Positions 34,880 to 44,923 of a stretch of DNA of 64,000 nucleotides are shown here, in pieces. The DNA comes from Isoetes taiwanensis (taxonomy: Eukaryota; Streptophyta; Lycopodiopsida; Isoetales; Isoetaceae). Numbering within the stretch: the first letter of the stretch is position 1; every line of letters begins with the position of its first letter. The notes below the pieces were generated by a model. That model searched no databases. It worked only from the letters and a program-made list of their open reading frames with translations, and had not been told where the DNA came from. The stretch spans positions 38,677,841 to 38,741,840 of the forward strand of contig JAJEKV010000002.1 in NCBI GenBank assembly GCA_021234155.1, written 5' to 3'. Position numbers and translations under genes: made by a program.

Positions 34880-35525
34880 TAGAGGGTGTGTGCCTACTTG
34901 CAGGTCTTATGGCTCTACCGAGTCTGGCAGGGGGTTCAAATCCCCGTAATTGCATGTCTTTTATATGAGACGAGTTAATGTTGACTTGCATATTGACTTG
35001 TTGCAATGGTTAAGTAATCTTATGCTGAGGTGGAAATGGGTATTTGACCCCATTGCGGATTTGGTGGATGGAGTAGAATATACGAGAAGGAATATATTAG
35101 GGAATATAAGGGAAATCAATGACTGAAAATAAGCGATAAGAGAAAATAAGCGATACTGAATTTAGTTTATCTTCTGTGATGAAAGGTAATGCGTACGTTG
35201 AACGTGTCTAGAGATTGTGTGCATGCTTGCAGGTCTTATGGCTCTGCCTAGTCTGACAGGGGGGTCAGATCCCCATAATTGCATGTCTTTTATATGAGAT
35301 GAGTTAATGTTGACTTGCATATTGACTTGTTGCAATGGTTAAGTAATCTTATGCTGAGGCGGAAATGGGTATTTGACCCCATTGCGGATTTGGTGGACGG
35401 TGTAAAATGCACGAGAAGGAATATGTTAGGGAATATAAGGGAAATCAATGACTGAAAATAAGCGATAAGAGAAAATATGTGATACTGAATTTAGTTTGTC
35501 TTCTGTGATGAAAGGTAATGCATAT
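34880..35525 (+). repeat. Two tandem copies of a ~320-base SINE-like unit
   Basis: Copy 1 (about 34,880-35,207) and copy 2 (about 35,209-35,525) share long identical blocks, including TTATATGAGA(C/T)GAGTTAATG and TATTTGACCCCATTGCGGAT. Copy 1 begins with a tRNA-like head: GGCTCTACCGAG, then GGGGGTTCAAATCCCC, which holds a good Pol III B-box (GGTTCAAATCC) in a T-arm-like stem. In copy 2 the same spot reads GGGGGGTCAGATCCCC and is degraded. No poly(A) tail is evident. A tRNA-derived SINE duplicated in tandem is my reading. Confidence 0.55.
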
Positions 35526-36033
35526 AATGAAGGTCTCGAAACCTTGGAGTTTCAAAAACCATTGCACTGGAGATATTTTTGCGACAAGGAACACATTTAG
35601 TCAATAATGTGTTTGTCTCCAACTTCTTATTTGGGCAAAAAACTATTTACATGAAGATCTTCAAGTGTTACATTTCCAAAATTATTTTGGGAATACTATA
35701 GAGTGTTACATTTCCAGACTTTTATGATTCAAAATTTTAGGTCTCGCTAAATTCTTTATTTTAAAGTTGCCTTTTGTTTGATTTGCACCTTAGAGATGTG
35801 TTTTCTTAGCTAATTGTCATACATAATGTTCTATTATGACATGATGTAATGCGAAACGTCAAAAGTTATTACGTCGGATAGAGTTTTTTTGAACTCAAAA
35901 CTTAAATTAAAAACAGAAAGATATTACAAAAAAATACTAAGGAGGATGGAAATAACCCCAAATCTCATCCTTAACATCAAGATGCAACTTCAAAGTCAAA
36001 CATTTGATCATAAACATGCATCAGGGCCATCCT

Positions 36034-36396
36034 CCTTAACAACCTGTCTCGAGATTTTTATTTTAGGAATGAATCTGAGATGTTGTTATGAAAACCACCA
36101 TAAAACCACCTTAAAACTCTCGAGCCCAGGTTGTTAAGGCAAATAACACCCTAGAACTCTGGTGTTATGCCCTACTATAACAAACTCGGGTCTCTGACCC
36201 TCGTTTGTTATAATAGGGCATAACACCCTCGTTCTAGGTTGTTATCCCTCTCATAACATATTTGTTATCACTATAACAGTGTTGTTGCCGGAATAAAAAT
36301 CTCTGGCCAGGCTGTTAAGGTTGATAACAACCTCTACACATGTCGTTATGGGCTAGGAAACGGCCGAGGCCTGGCCCATAACGGCCTGTGTAGAGG
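36034..36396. mobile_element. Foldback cluster: three successive long inverted repeats
   Basis: Hairpin A pairs 36,034-36,053 (CCTTAACAACCTGTCTCGAG) with 36,119-36,139. Hairpin B pairs 36,161-36,185 with 36,203-36,227 at 24 of 25 positions, plus outer arms CCTAGAAC/GTTCTAGG at 36,150 and 36,231. Hairpin C pairs 36,331-36,353 with 36,374-36,396 at 21 of 23. All use the words GTTATGGGC, ATAACA and CTCG, so they may derive from one foldback element by serial duplication. Confidence 0.75.
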
Positions 36397-36533
36397 CTTT
36401 TATCCAGCCCATAACAAGCTAGATATTTATGGTGATTTGGCATAACAGACTAGTTGTTTATGGGCCCTTGCTAACGGCGATTAACATCACTATGTCCAAG
36501 ATTAAACGTATGGCTTCAAGGCACTTGGGGTGC

Positions 36534-36605
36534 CATTCCGGCATGGACTGGTGGGGTCCTGCGACCGGCGTTAGCTGGGAGCGGGTCACTAGTCATGCCG
36601 GAATG
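36534..36605. repeat. 12-bp inverted repeat CATTCCGGCATG/CATGCCGGAATG
   Basis: Perfect arms at 36,534-36,545 and 36,594-36,605 enclose a GC-rich 48-base loop. It sits just left of the TIR element starting at 36,625. Confidence 0.6.
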
Positions 36606-36624
36606 ACAGACCAAGTTACTTAAA

Positions 36625-37365
36625 GCCACAATATGGTAGTTGGGGAACAAATTTCACCTTACTTCGTGGGCTATGACGCTGAAGTTCGGCTATGGCTGGG
36701 CTAATTGTTTGCTCTGTTTGCTTTAGAAACCCTCAAAGATCTTCAAACTCTGAAAAAACGAAGCCAAATCAGAAGCCCTAACTCCGGTAGCAAGTCCATT
36801 GCTGTTGAAGATCTTCAAGTCTTGAAAAAGCAGAGCCAGATCAAAAGCTCCAAACTCCGGCAGCAAACCTTGTTTCCTTCACCAAGCATCTATTCGCTAA
36901 GCCATGTTCCCTCGCCAAGCATATGTTCGCTAAGCCTTTGCTTTATGAGCAAATGCAAACTTGGCTTGGCTAAGCCCTGTTCCTAAACAAAGCCTTCGCT
37001 TTTGTCTGTGTGCCAAGACTGACTATGTGCTATGCAAAAAAAAAAGTCGACAGATAATATCCTATGCAGACAAAAACCGCAGGTAATATCCTCTTCCTTC
37101 AGATCCTTGATGTACATAAACCAAGCCCTGTTCGAAGCCAAGCTTCGCCATCGCTGTTGCCAAGCATCCAATAAGGAAATAGAGCAAGCTTTGTTCGTCC
37201 TGGGCAAGTATCAAATAGGAAAACAGAGCAAGCATTGAACAAGAAAACATAGATTTCTTTGCTATTAACCATTCAAATTACCATTCAGCAATGGAATGTT
37301 GCGACATGTGGCAACACTAAATTAACCAAACGCCAAAATTTGAGACCCAACTACCATATTGTGGC
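36625..37365. mobile_element. MITE-like element with perfect 20-bp terminal inverted repeats
   Basis: The left end GCCACAATATGGTAGTTGGG (36,625-36,644) is exactly complementary to 37,346-37,365. The 741-base unit has no transposase. Inside are an imperfect duplication (AAGATCTTCAA... near 36,738 and 36,808) and repeated GCCAAGC/AAGCCTTCGC words. The target duplication is unclear (AAA before, a TATAAAA-type string after). It is a non-autonomous cut-and-paste element by structure. Confidence 0.7.
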
Positions 37366-37391
37366 CTATAAAACTCGAGGGCAAGTGGGTA

Positions 37392-37731
37392 AGGGCGGGG
37401 TCACATGAAGCTATCAACGTCTTCCATTAGACGTCAAAAACGGAAAACAGAGGGGTCACATGGAGTTTTTTGACATGAATCCTTTCATGTTGACATCAAT
37501 CCATCCCACCGGCTCTCTCCTCGGTTGGACGGATTCATGTCAACATGAATCTCTTGGATATCAGCACGTGGCAGATCTCAAGGTACTTGGCAGCAATCCA
37601 GAAATCAGTGGGCAGCACAAGAACGGCAAGAACGGATGGTGCTTTTGGATCTTCATATGACCCTGCTTCTATCGCTGCGTTCATGTTGACAGGGAAGAGT
37701 CCCTGTTGACATCTTCATGTGACCATACCCT
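37392..37731. mobile_element. MITE-like element with ~27-bp imperfect terminal inverted repeats
   Basis: The left end AGGGCGGGGTCACATGAAG (then CTATCAAC) pairs with the right end GTTGACATCTTCATGTGACC (then ATACCCT), with a few mismatches. Inner inverted pairs around TTCATGTTGACATCAATCC and GATTCATGTCAACATGAA make most of the 340 bases foldable. It has no coding capacity and lies 220 bases upstream of the TATA box of the 38.0 kb gene. Confidence 0.7.
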
Positions 37732-37954
37732 AAGCCCTTGATGCGTGAATTTTGAACTCTTCTTTTGTGGAAATATGGCAAGGTTTGAATTTATACGTAG
37801 AAGCATAAATTTCTAGAAACAGATTTTGGGTCCAATTAGACGACCTACTTTGACGTGACACGTCGGCACAAAATCCACAATACTCTGTTACCATGAATAT
37901 GCCTCACGAGAATTCTACTCTAATCTTCTCTTCTGAGACCTTCTTTTCCTTCGC

Positions 37955-37961
37955 TATATAT
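37955..37961 (+). promoter_or_regulatory. TATA box of the 38.0 kb gene
   Basis: TATATAT in the context TCGCTATATATTCA lies 55-60 bases before the ATG at 38,017, with a C/T-rich leader after it, as is common in plant promoters. Confidence 0.5.
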
Positions 37962-38016
37962 TCATTTTTTTCCTCTAATCACTCACATCATAACTTAGCA
38001 GCAAGCGATCTGCGTA

Positions 38017-38613
38017 ATGGCTTGCTTGCAGGGCATTCAATCTGACAGTGAATTTGATCTTAGCATGAGATGGCTCTGCTGTAGCGCTGAATTGTGTATT
38101 TCAGACTCCACCTTCATCGAAGGAGATTCAGGCATAGATTTTGAATTTGCAGCTCCAGCACCAAGCCTATGGGATGATGCATTAACCGGATTAATGAAAG
38201 CAGCAGAAGACCTGATACAAGATGGCAAGATTTGCCCAGTTTCTCAAAGCACACCCGACAACAGAGCAGGGAAAAATGAATATGAGGTCGGCAACAAGGG
38301 AATCAAGATTGCAGAGTATTTAAGAATGAATCAAATAGCACGACATGAAGATTTGCATCAGAAATTGGTTAGTCCTCCGCCTAAGAAGAAAAAGAGCTTG
38401 AAGGAGATTCTGGGATTTAAAAAGCCCAAATTTCTTAGATCCAAGTCAGTGAGCAGAGCAGAGAAGCCAACTTCTGAAGCTCGCGATCCATGGTTAGGAA
38501 GAGCAGGATCTGAATCGAAAATTACATCTGGGTCTCCAAAAAAGGATGATTCCGGAGCAAAACAATCTGAAATTTCAATTTCAAAAGGCGGATTTGAAGG
38601 AAACGGAGCTTGA
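38017..38613 (+). CDS. Intact small plant gene, possibly DUF1645-like
   Basis: A single 198-codon frame from ATG (context GCGTAATGGCTTGC) to TGA. An acidic N-terminal part holds SGIDFEFAAPAPSLWDDALT followed by MKAAEDLIQDGKICPV. This recalls the FEF...DELF-DG-I-P pattern of plant DUF1645 proteins, but the match is loose. The C-terminal half is basic: PPPKKKKSLKEILGFKKPKF then RSKSVSR, a good nuclear-localisation candidate, then a Ser/Gly/Lys-rich tail. No membrane segment or signal peptide. It is the only uninterrupted host-like ORF of this size in the window and has a plausible TATA box, so it may be expressed. The function is unknown. Confidence 0.6.
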   Translation: MACLQGIQSDSEFDLSMRWLCCSAELCISDSTFIEGDSGIDFEFAAPAPSLWDDALTGLMKAAEDLIQDGKICPVSQSTPDNRAGKNEYEVGNKGIKIAEYLRMNQIARHEDLHQKLVSPPPKKKKSLKEILGFKKPKFLRSKSVSRAEKPTSEARDPWLGRAGSESKITSGSPKKDDSGAKQSEISISKGGFEGNGA

Positions 38614-40400
38614 GCAAAACTGAGGAGTACACAATACCGTCGCCAGAGCTCTGTTTCTACCACAAGTCCGGCAGGATTGAAGGTGAAGAAATTGGGGTGG
38701 AGATCGGGCAGAAACGAGAAATATTTGGAGAAGCCAAATGCGGATCAGCTTGGCTCTTCTCTTTTCCCGATGAACAAATGTTCCCCATACAAAAAAAACT
38801 TTTTGTCAATTCATGTAAATATACGGACACAAATATAACTTCCTATTCAAGATTTCATAGGGGTGAGAAACATACCTTGATAGTTTAACCTGGATTTTGT
38901 CCTCTAGTGTTCCCCTCAATAGAGTTGGACCTTTCGGATTTCCAGTCGAAAAATTGTAAAAGTCTTTTATAAAGACAATAAATTTATCGTGGAGGCAAAC
39001 ATTTTTTTTCTCCAACTCCATATTTGATGGAATGAGTTAGTAAAGAGGAATATTCTTGGGACGAACGCTTCCCTCTACTTATCCATCTGCTAATAATGAA
39101 TGCGTGTCAATCTAGGAACATGCTACCCTATGCTAGTGTCTTGTATTCTGGTGTCTATAGGATAGAGATATGTTGTTCATAACAACTATGGATTCCCACT
39201 ATTAAGTTTGTTTTTCCTTTGAGACTTCAAACCCTCGGCTTTTTCTATTGACACCCCACCCAATGGTAGCAACTGGGTTTTAGGCTGGATGGATCTACAA
39301 TCACCTGACCCTTAATAGGCCACCCATTTTTTATTTCTCCTTTCTCTATTTACACCACCCAACGATTGCTAGTTGGACGTCTCTGAGATCACCTTACTCG
39401 TTCTAGTTCTATTAAGTTTATAAGGTTCCATGTGAAGTTGAGTTGGGTCTAAAAATCAGGGATGCAAAGGAAAATAGCTTTGGAAATGATAACTCCTCTC
39501 AAGTTGCATCAAAATTTATCTAGGTTAGTTGGATCAGAATATAGGCGAGAAGGGGAAACTTTCAAGCAAAACCTCCCAATGCACATTGTTAGATGGAGTG
39601 CAAGCGTGTTTGTTTGAGAAAGGTGGATATGGCATGAAACAGATAGAGCTTCTTATCATCTTATTTGGGAACGATGCTCCAGCGGCTTCAGATCAACTTC
39701 AATAGCTAACTAGAGAGCATGAAATCCCTATAAGGTTTCTAGCCCCATCAATCTGCATTCGGTTGTTGGTTGATTTGTCATAGCCCTTTGCACTGCCATT
39801 TAGCAGCTAAAAAGAACTGAGCGGATCTTTGGTTCTAGCTTCCGACTTTTGCATGCCCTATCTCATCCCTTCTCCTGCCATTTTTTTTTAACTTGCGAGT
39901 AGTTTTGGAACCAGATTGGCATCTACATCTGCTGCACCTAGGTATGAATCTCTTTTCTTCTTAATTGCCAATAGAGAATTGCAGTGATGGATATGGAGGA
40001 TGTAGCACATTCTAGAAGCAGGAGATGAGAGCCATGCCAAAGAGGTCCCAAAGGTATGTACTAAATTTCAAATTTCAAGCATGGGGGGAGAAAAAAAGTA
40101 GGGTACACTAATATATTAAAAACTTTTTTTTTTCTTAAAAAGGGAGGATTCATTTTTGGGTTGCCCCTAGGGGGGGCAAGCGTCCATGTGGGTTTATGGC
40201 ATATTCCAGGTATATGCCAGTATATGCCAGGAATATGCCAATGCCTGCTCCAAACTTACTATCGGGTGTAAACTGGCGGTGGCCGCTGTTGCTGGGCAGC
40301 CATTTGGAAACCGGCTAACCGGTGCTTGGTCCTCCTAAGCAGTGATGAAAGAAACCTGCAAAGGAAAGCATTCGAAGCTACTTAAGTGATGAGGAAATGC
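38614..40400. other. Stretch without a supported gene
   Basis: The first 270 bases are probably the 3' untranslated region of the preceding gene. The rest shows no domain on either strand. A repeated 'ATATGCCAG' run (GTATATGCCAGTATATGCCAGGAATATGCCA) occurs at about 40,208-40,240, and a GGGTTGCCCC/GGGGCAA motif lies at 40,158-40,179. Confidence 0.45.
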
Positions 40401-40407
40401 ATGGTCC

Positions 40408-40713
40408 ATGTTTTTCCCAAATGCTTCGTTTCGTTTTGTTTCGACAGCCCCTTTGTGCAGTGCGGAACGTACTTCTCTTTCTCTGGAGCAGACGAAGAAT
40501 GTCTGGCTGGATGGAGTAACTCCTAGAAAAGCATCGAGAGCTCTAGCACTTACTTTCTCTTGGGGCACATTTAGTTGCTTTCTGCTCTTGTATGCGATTA
40601 CAAGATTGTTGGGCATTAAGCTTTCATATCATAGAAACCTTTCACATAAAAGCTTCAAACTTCCGAAATGGTTGGAGTACACATTTGTCTATTGCGGAGC
40701 TTAAGCAATGCAA
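40408..40713 (+). pseudogene. Delta-9 acyl-lipid/acyl-CoA desaturase fragment
   Basis: Membrane desaturases of this class put a double bond into fatty acyl chains in the ER or plastid, using a di-iron centre held by His boxes. The frame contains LALTFSWGTFSCFLLLYAIT (first membrane span), GIKLSYHRNLSHKSFKLPKW with the first His box HRNLSH, and LEYTFVYCGA. At 40,702 a TAA falls where the family has a Leu codon (CGALALQ-type), a one-base TTA to TAA change, after which AMQ precedes a possible donor. The second and third His boxes are not found downstream. The N-terminal 35 residues (MFFPNASFRFVSTAPLCSAE) could be a degenerate leader. Either a broken first exon or a truncated copy. Confidence 0.75.
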
Positions 40714-41394
40714 GTGCTTTCATAAACTAGATTGCGATTCTTTTTGTTAGTGCTATCAGTTACTTGTTATTCCAAACTAGTAACTGAAATGAGCATGCCA
40801 AACTTTAAAAAGTTTCATAATTTTTAAGATCCAAGTGCTTAGGGTATATATTTCCTCTTCATCAGCGTTATGTTTGGCCTTTGTTTTAATTTGCTAGAAT
40901 TTGTTCCTAAGGAAAATTGCTTGTTGGTTTACATTTTGTAGGAAATCTTTTAATAAATAGAGAAAGGATGTCTGAATCATACTATAAGGGCAACGTAACA
41001 GGATGCTAATTGCAATTCAGTTTGCCCTTTATGATGTGCTTTTTTCTTTGCTTTTTATGTATATGAAATTTACATGTAGAAATATCTCTAGCCATGTTAT
41101 AAGACTAATTACAATTCAACGTGCTCTTTATAATCTGTCGTGTTTCTGTTTTTAAATAGTGTGTTTCTTATAAACTGTTGTGTTTATGTTTTTAAATCCT
41201 GGTTAATTCTTGGGGACGCTTTTATGCAGCAGTATTATTCTTGCTCCTTTTGCTATTATTTCTAGCCATCTGCTAGTGAGAAGGAGGATTTCTTGTTGTT
41301 ATCTTACTACAACCAGAAAGATCCAGACCAAATAAATAATGTGGTGTCATACAAGATTTATTTAACTGGAACAGGTATTCTCTCTCGACAAGAG

Positions 41395-44060
41395 TCTGTG
41401 TCTATGGCTTAGAATACAAGACATCAATGGAACAGATGAGATAGCAAAGATAAAAGGGATACTGAGAAAACAAGATAATAGAGCAATGGAACAAATGAAG
41501 CAAAAGGACAAGTAAAGCGTGCCAGAATACCGGCGGAGATGGTTCAATGAAAGCAAAAAGCAATCAAGGCAACCAGAGTAAATGGAAGAAATAGGAAACC
41601 AAGAAATGGAGGCAAAAGGGAAAGGAGAAGATAGAGACAATGGAGCAATGAAGAAGTAGAATGGACAAGTAAAGCTAAAATTCAAACAATGGGATGCATA
41701 AAAATGAAGGACAAAAAGGAACAATGGAATGAGAGATGGAAAAAACATGAAAGCCACAATGGAACAATGCGCAGTAAAAGATGGGGAAAGGAATTTATGA
41801 GATAACAGCAGACAAAGCCATGAACATGACGACATCGACAAAGTAAAGATATCAAATGACCAATAAAAAACTACATTAACAAGGACAAAAATTGAACTAA
41901 CCTAACTAGCAGAAGGAAAGGAATAAGAAGACAAAGAAGCCAAAGAGGAATGATGCAACTAAAGGAGTAAAAACGTCAACAAAGATAAATGAAACAACAA
42001 GTCAAAGGAACTTAACAAAGGAACTAACGTAAACATAATGAAATAGAGAGATGATATCAAATAGAGCTACTGAGATTGTACAGAGCGCATAGCAATTGGA
42101 GCATAACAAACCCACAAAGGAGCAAAGAAGTGAAGTGGATAAATGGGCCCATCAACACAAGTAAAAAATGGCTAATTGATATTGAAGGGACAACTGAGAT
42201 AACCGTAATAGAAGGAGGAAGATGAAACAAAAGCCAATGGCATGAAATTGAATAATGCAAATGACATAGGTTGATAACAAATGGACAAAATGATAAAACA
42301 TAGGCATCATGCCGAAATAAAGATAATGATGAATAGAACAAACGGAAAAACATATAAATATCAATAGGGACCAAAAAGTCAGTGGAGGGAATTTATGCAT
42401 CATGTACACTTTAAACAATGAGAATCTATTAACCGAATCCAATGCATATCAATCTTGTACTGAGAACATTGACTATGTATCAGCCATAATGAACCTACAT
42501 TTTATCCTAGAATGTGAGAGACATCTAAAATAACAAAAGCACCATGGTGAAACCGAACCACCTTGTGAAAAAACAGGAGTGGACTAATGTGATAAACATC
42601 AGAACATAGAAACTGGAGTAGAAAGGGGCAAAGAGTACACTCAAGAAGCTTGTAAATTGAACATAAGAGTCTAGCCACAATAAAAAACCACAAAATTTGA
42701 TGAAATGGAACAAAGGAACAAAGGCAACATATCTTGGGACAACAGAATGTGTGAATGATGCTATAACACAAACCAGGAAATGACAAACAAGGGATTAAAA
42801 ATGCAACAACCTAGAGCAAAATGACAACTACAAAGGACTGATCGTAGGAAAAGGATGCAAAAGACGCCGAGTGCAACAACGAAAAACAAGGGCACAAACT
42901 AGGGAGACCAACATGGGGCAAAAAGGAAAGGTACCAAGGTACAAGGTATCCATATAAGATTAAATGAATGACTAGAGGCAACGTATAAATGAGACAAATG
43001 AACTTATGGAACTTGTGGAGCAAAAATAAGTAATAAAGTCATTGGGACAACTGGCGTAATGAAGTCAGTGGGCAAGAAAGGAATGGACCAAGATGGAATA
43101 TATATGTGACTAGACGAATCGCAAGGGCGTCCAAGTTAGGAACCATCATAAAGGAATATCCAAAAACAGAAGAGCAAAAATAATAACTGGGATTAGATAT
43201 CAAACAGTATCACGAAAGATGTTCAATAGAAGCGAAAAGTTCACAAGAAGTGGACATGAAGGTGTATGATGAATGACAATTTCCAAAAACAACATAAGCA
43301 AGATCACAGAAGTGGATCAACTATTCAAATGAAACAAAGGATGTATCAAAGAGGACAACACTACAAATGGATGCAATGCGCATATATATCTGAAGAAAGA
43401 AGAATAGGCTTAAAAAGGAACCATGTAAAAAGCCAAAGGCAAAACATAAACCATGTAATATTACCAGACGTATATGACCAAATATGCATCAAACACACTG
43501 TGCAGAATGTCAAAGATCAAATAAAACCGTTCACATGAAACTATAAAAAGCGAAAGATGAAGCAGTTTAATGTGAGCATCAAGGCCAACTATATGGTCTA
43601 GAGAATGACAATCAACAAACAACCTAGAAGCTTGAAAATTACACAATGAACAATGATCCATTCTTCAAGCCAGAGAGTGCAAGCATGACAAATGTGCACA
43701 TCAAAGCTTTCGTAACAGCGATGATTCGAGTTACAGAGCAATCATCTAAATCCCAACAAAACGGGCTCAGGAGAACATACCTCTAAATTGTAGCTAAGGA
43801 GCACTAAACCGTGAACATTCCTGAAGCTAAAAGTTGTCAAAGAGGAGAGAATATTGTTACCATACACAAATTGGACTAGGGGAAATGAACTAGGGAGTAC
43901 ACGATAACAAGAAGGGGAATGAGTCCTAATAATAGTGCAAAAATCATTAGAAAGAATCCATGTTTCATGCTCAAGTCCCAGAAATAACAAGCAAAGATTC
44001 AGAGAGACGAAATTAAAATAGACATAGCTAAAAGGGCAATTAGAAGAATGCATGGAAAGC
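41395..44060. repeat. Strand-asymmetric, degenerate (GGAACAATG)-type low-complexity region
   Basis: For about 2.7 kb the plus strand is unusually rich in A and G, with endless variations of AATGGAACAA, AAAGGAACAATGG, GGCAAAAGG and AAGACAAAG at irregular spacing. The minus strand therefore shows many Leu/Phe/Ser/Cys/Ile-rich open frames, which I regard as composition artefacts. It resembles a very old tandem or satellite array that has drifted. No domain is seen in any frame. Confidence 0.55.
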
Positions 44061-44561
44061 AAGGGAACATAATCACAGGCAAAAATTTAGAGAAGAAATT
44101 GATAAAATAGAAATTCTATAAACTTCCATAAATAAATAAGCATTACCTTTGTAAGTTTTGAACACAAGCCGACTCCTACAGTATGAATTTGAGAGACCAC
44201 ATGCTACGAAATGGATAAATACAGTTTTGAGAACAATAACCAAATGTGTAGGTTGCGAGACCATAAGCCATGAAATGGATAAACATAATTTATCAAACCG
44301 ATAAAACCTCCTTTGCAAGTTTCGAGACATTTCATGTATGCAGTGCATAGAAAAAACTAATATACAAGCCCGATGTCATATGCACATACCACTGTGTACG
44401 GGGGTAAAACATTTAAGGTTTTGCGGTGTCGTCCCTGTGCACCTGTGGATGTTGAGGCTTCTTTAGCTTTAGAGGAGGCTTTTTGCCCAAAGGATTTTGT
44501 TTGTTTGAGCTGCAAAAGTGTAAGGCAAGGCTCAGAGGAGGTGCCTACATCCACAAAGGAC

Positions 44562-44665
<104 letters not shown>

Positions 44666-44923
44666 TATTTTTACGTCATGCCACATTGGCAGCGTCCATG
44701 AGGACATATGACGGACCCCCAGAGACTTGAACACAAGAAACAAGAAAACAAGAAACAAGAAAACACGTACGCAAAGCAAATGCCTAAAAATAAATCCGAG
44801 AAAAAAACAAAGAAAAGTTAAAAATAAGAGAAATCGTAGTTTAATTCTACAATAAAGAGCTAGCCGACAACTAGTAACACAATTAACAAGGCTAAAGTCA
44901 ATAAAAAAGACGAATTTTTGTCC

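Noticed and set aside
41362-43661. Several Leu/Phe/Ser-rich frames on the minus strand resembling membrane proteins
   Set aside because: Composition artefact of the A/G-rich plus strand; no conserved motif, no consistent frame.
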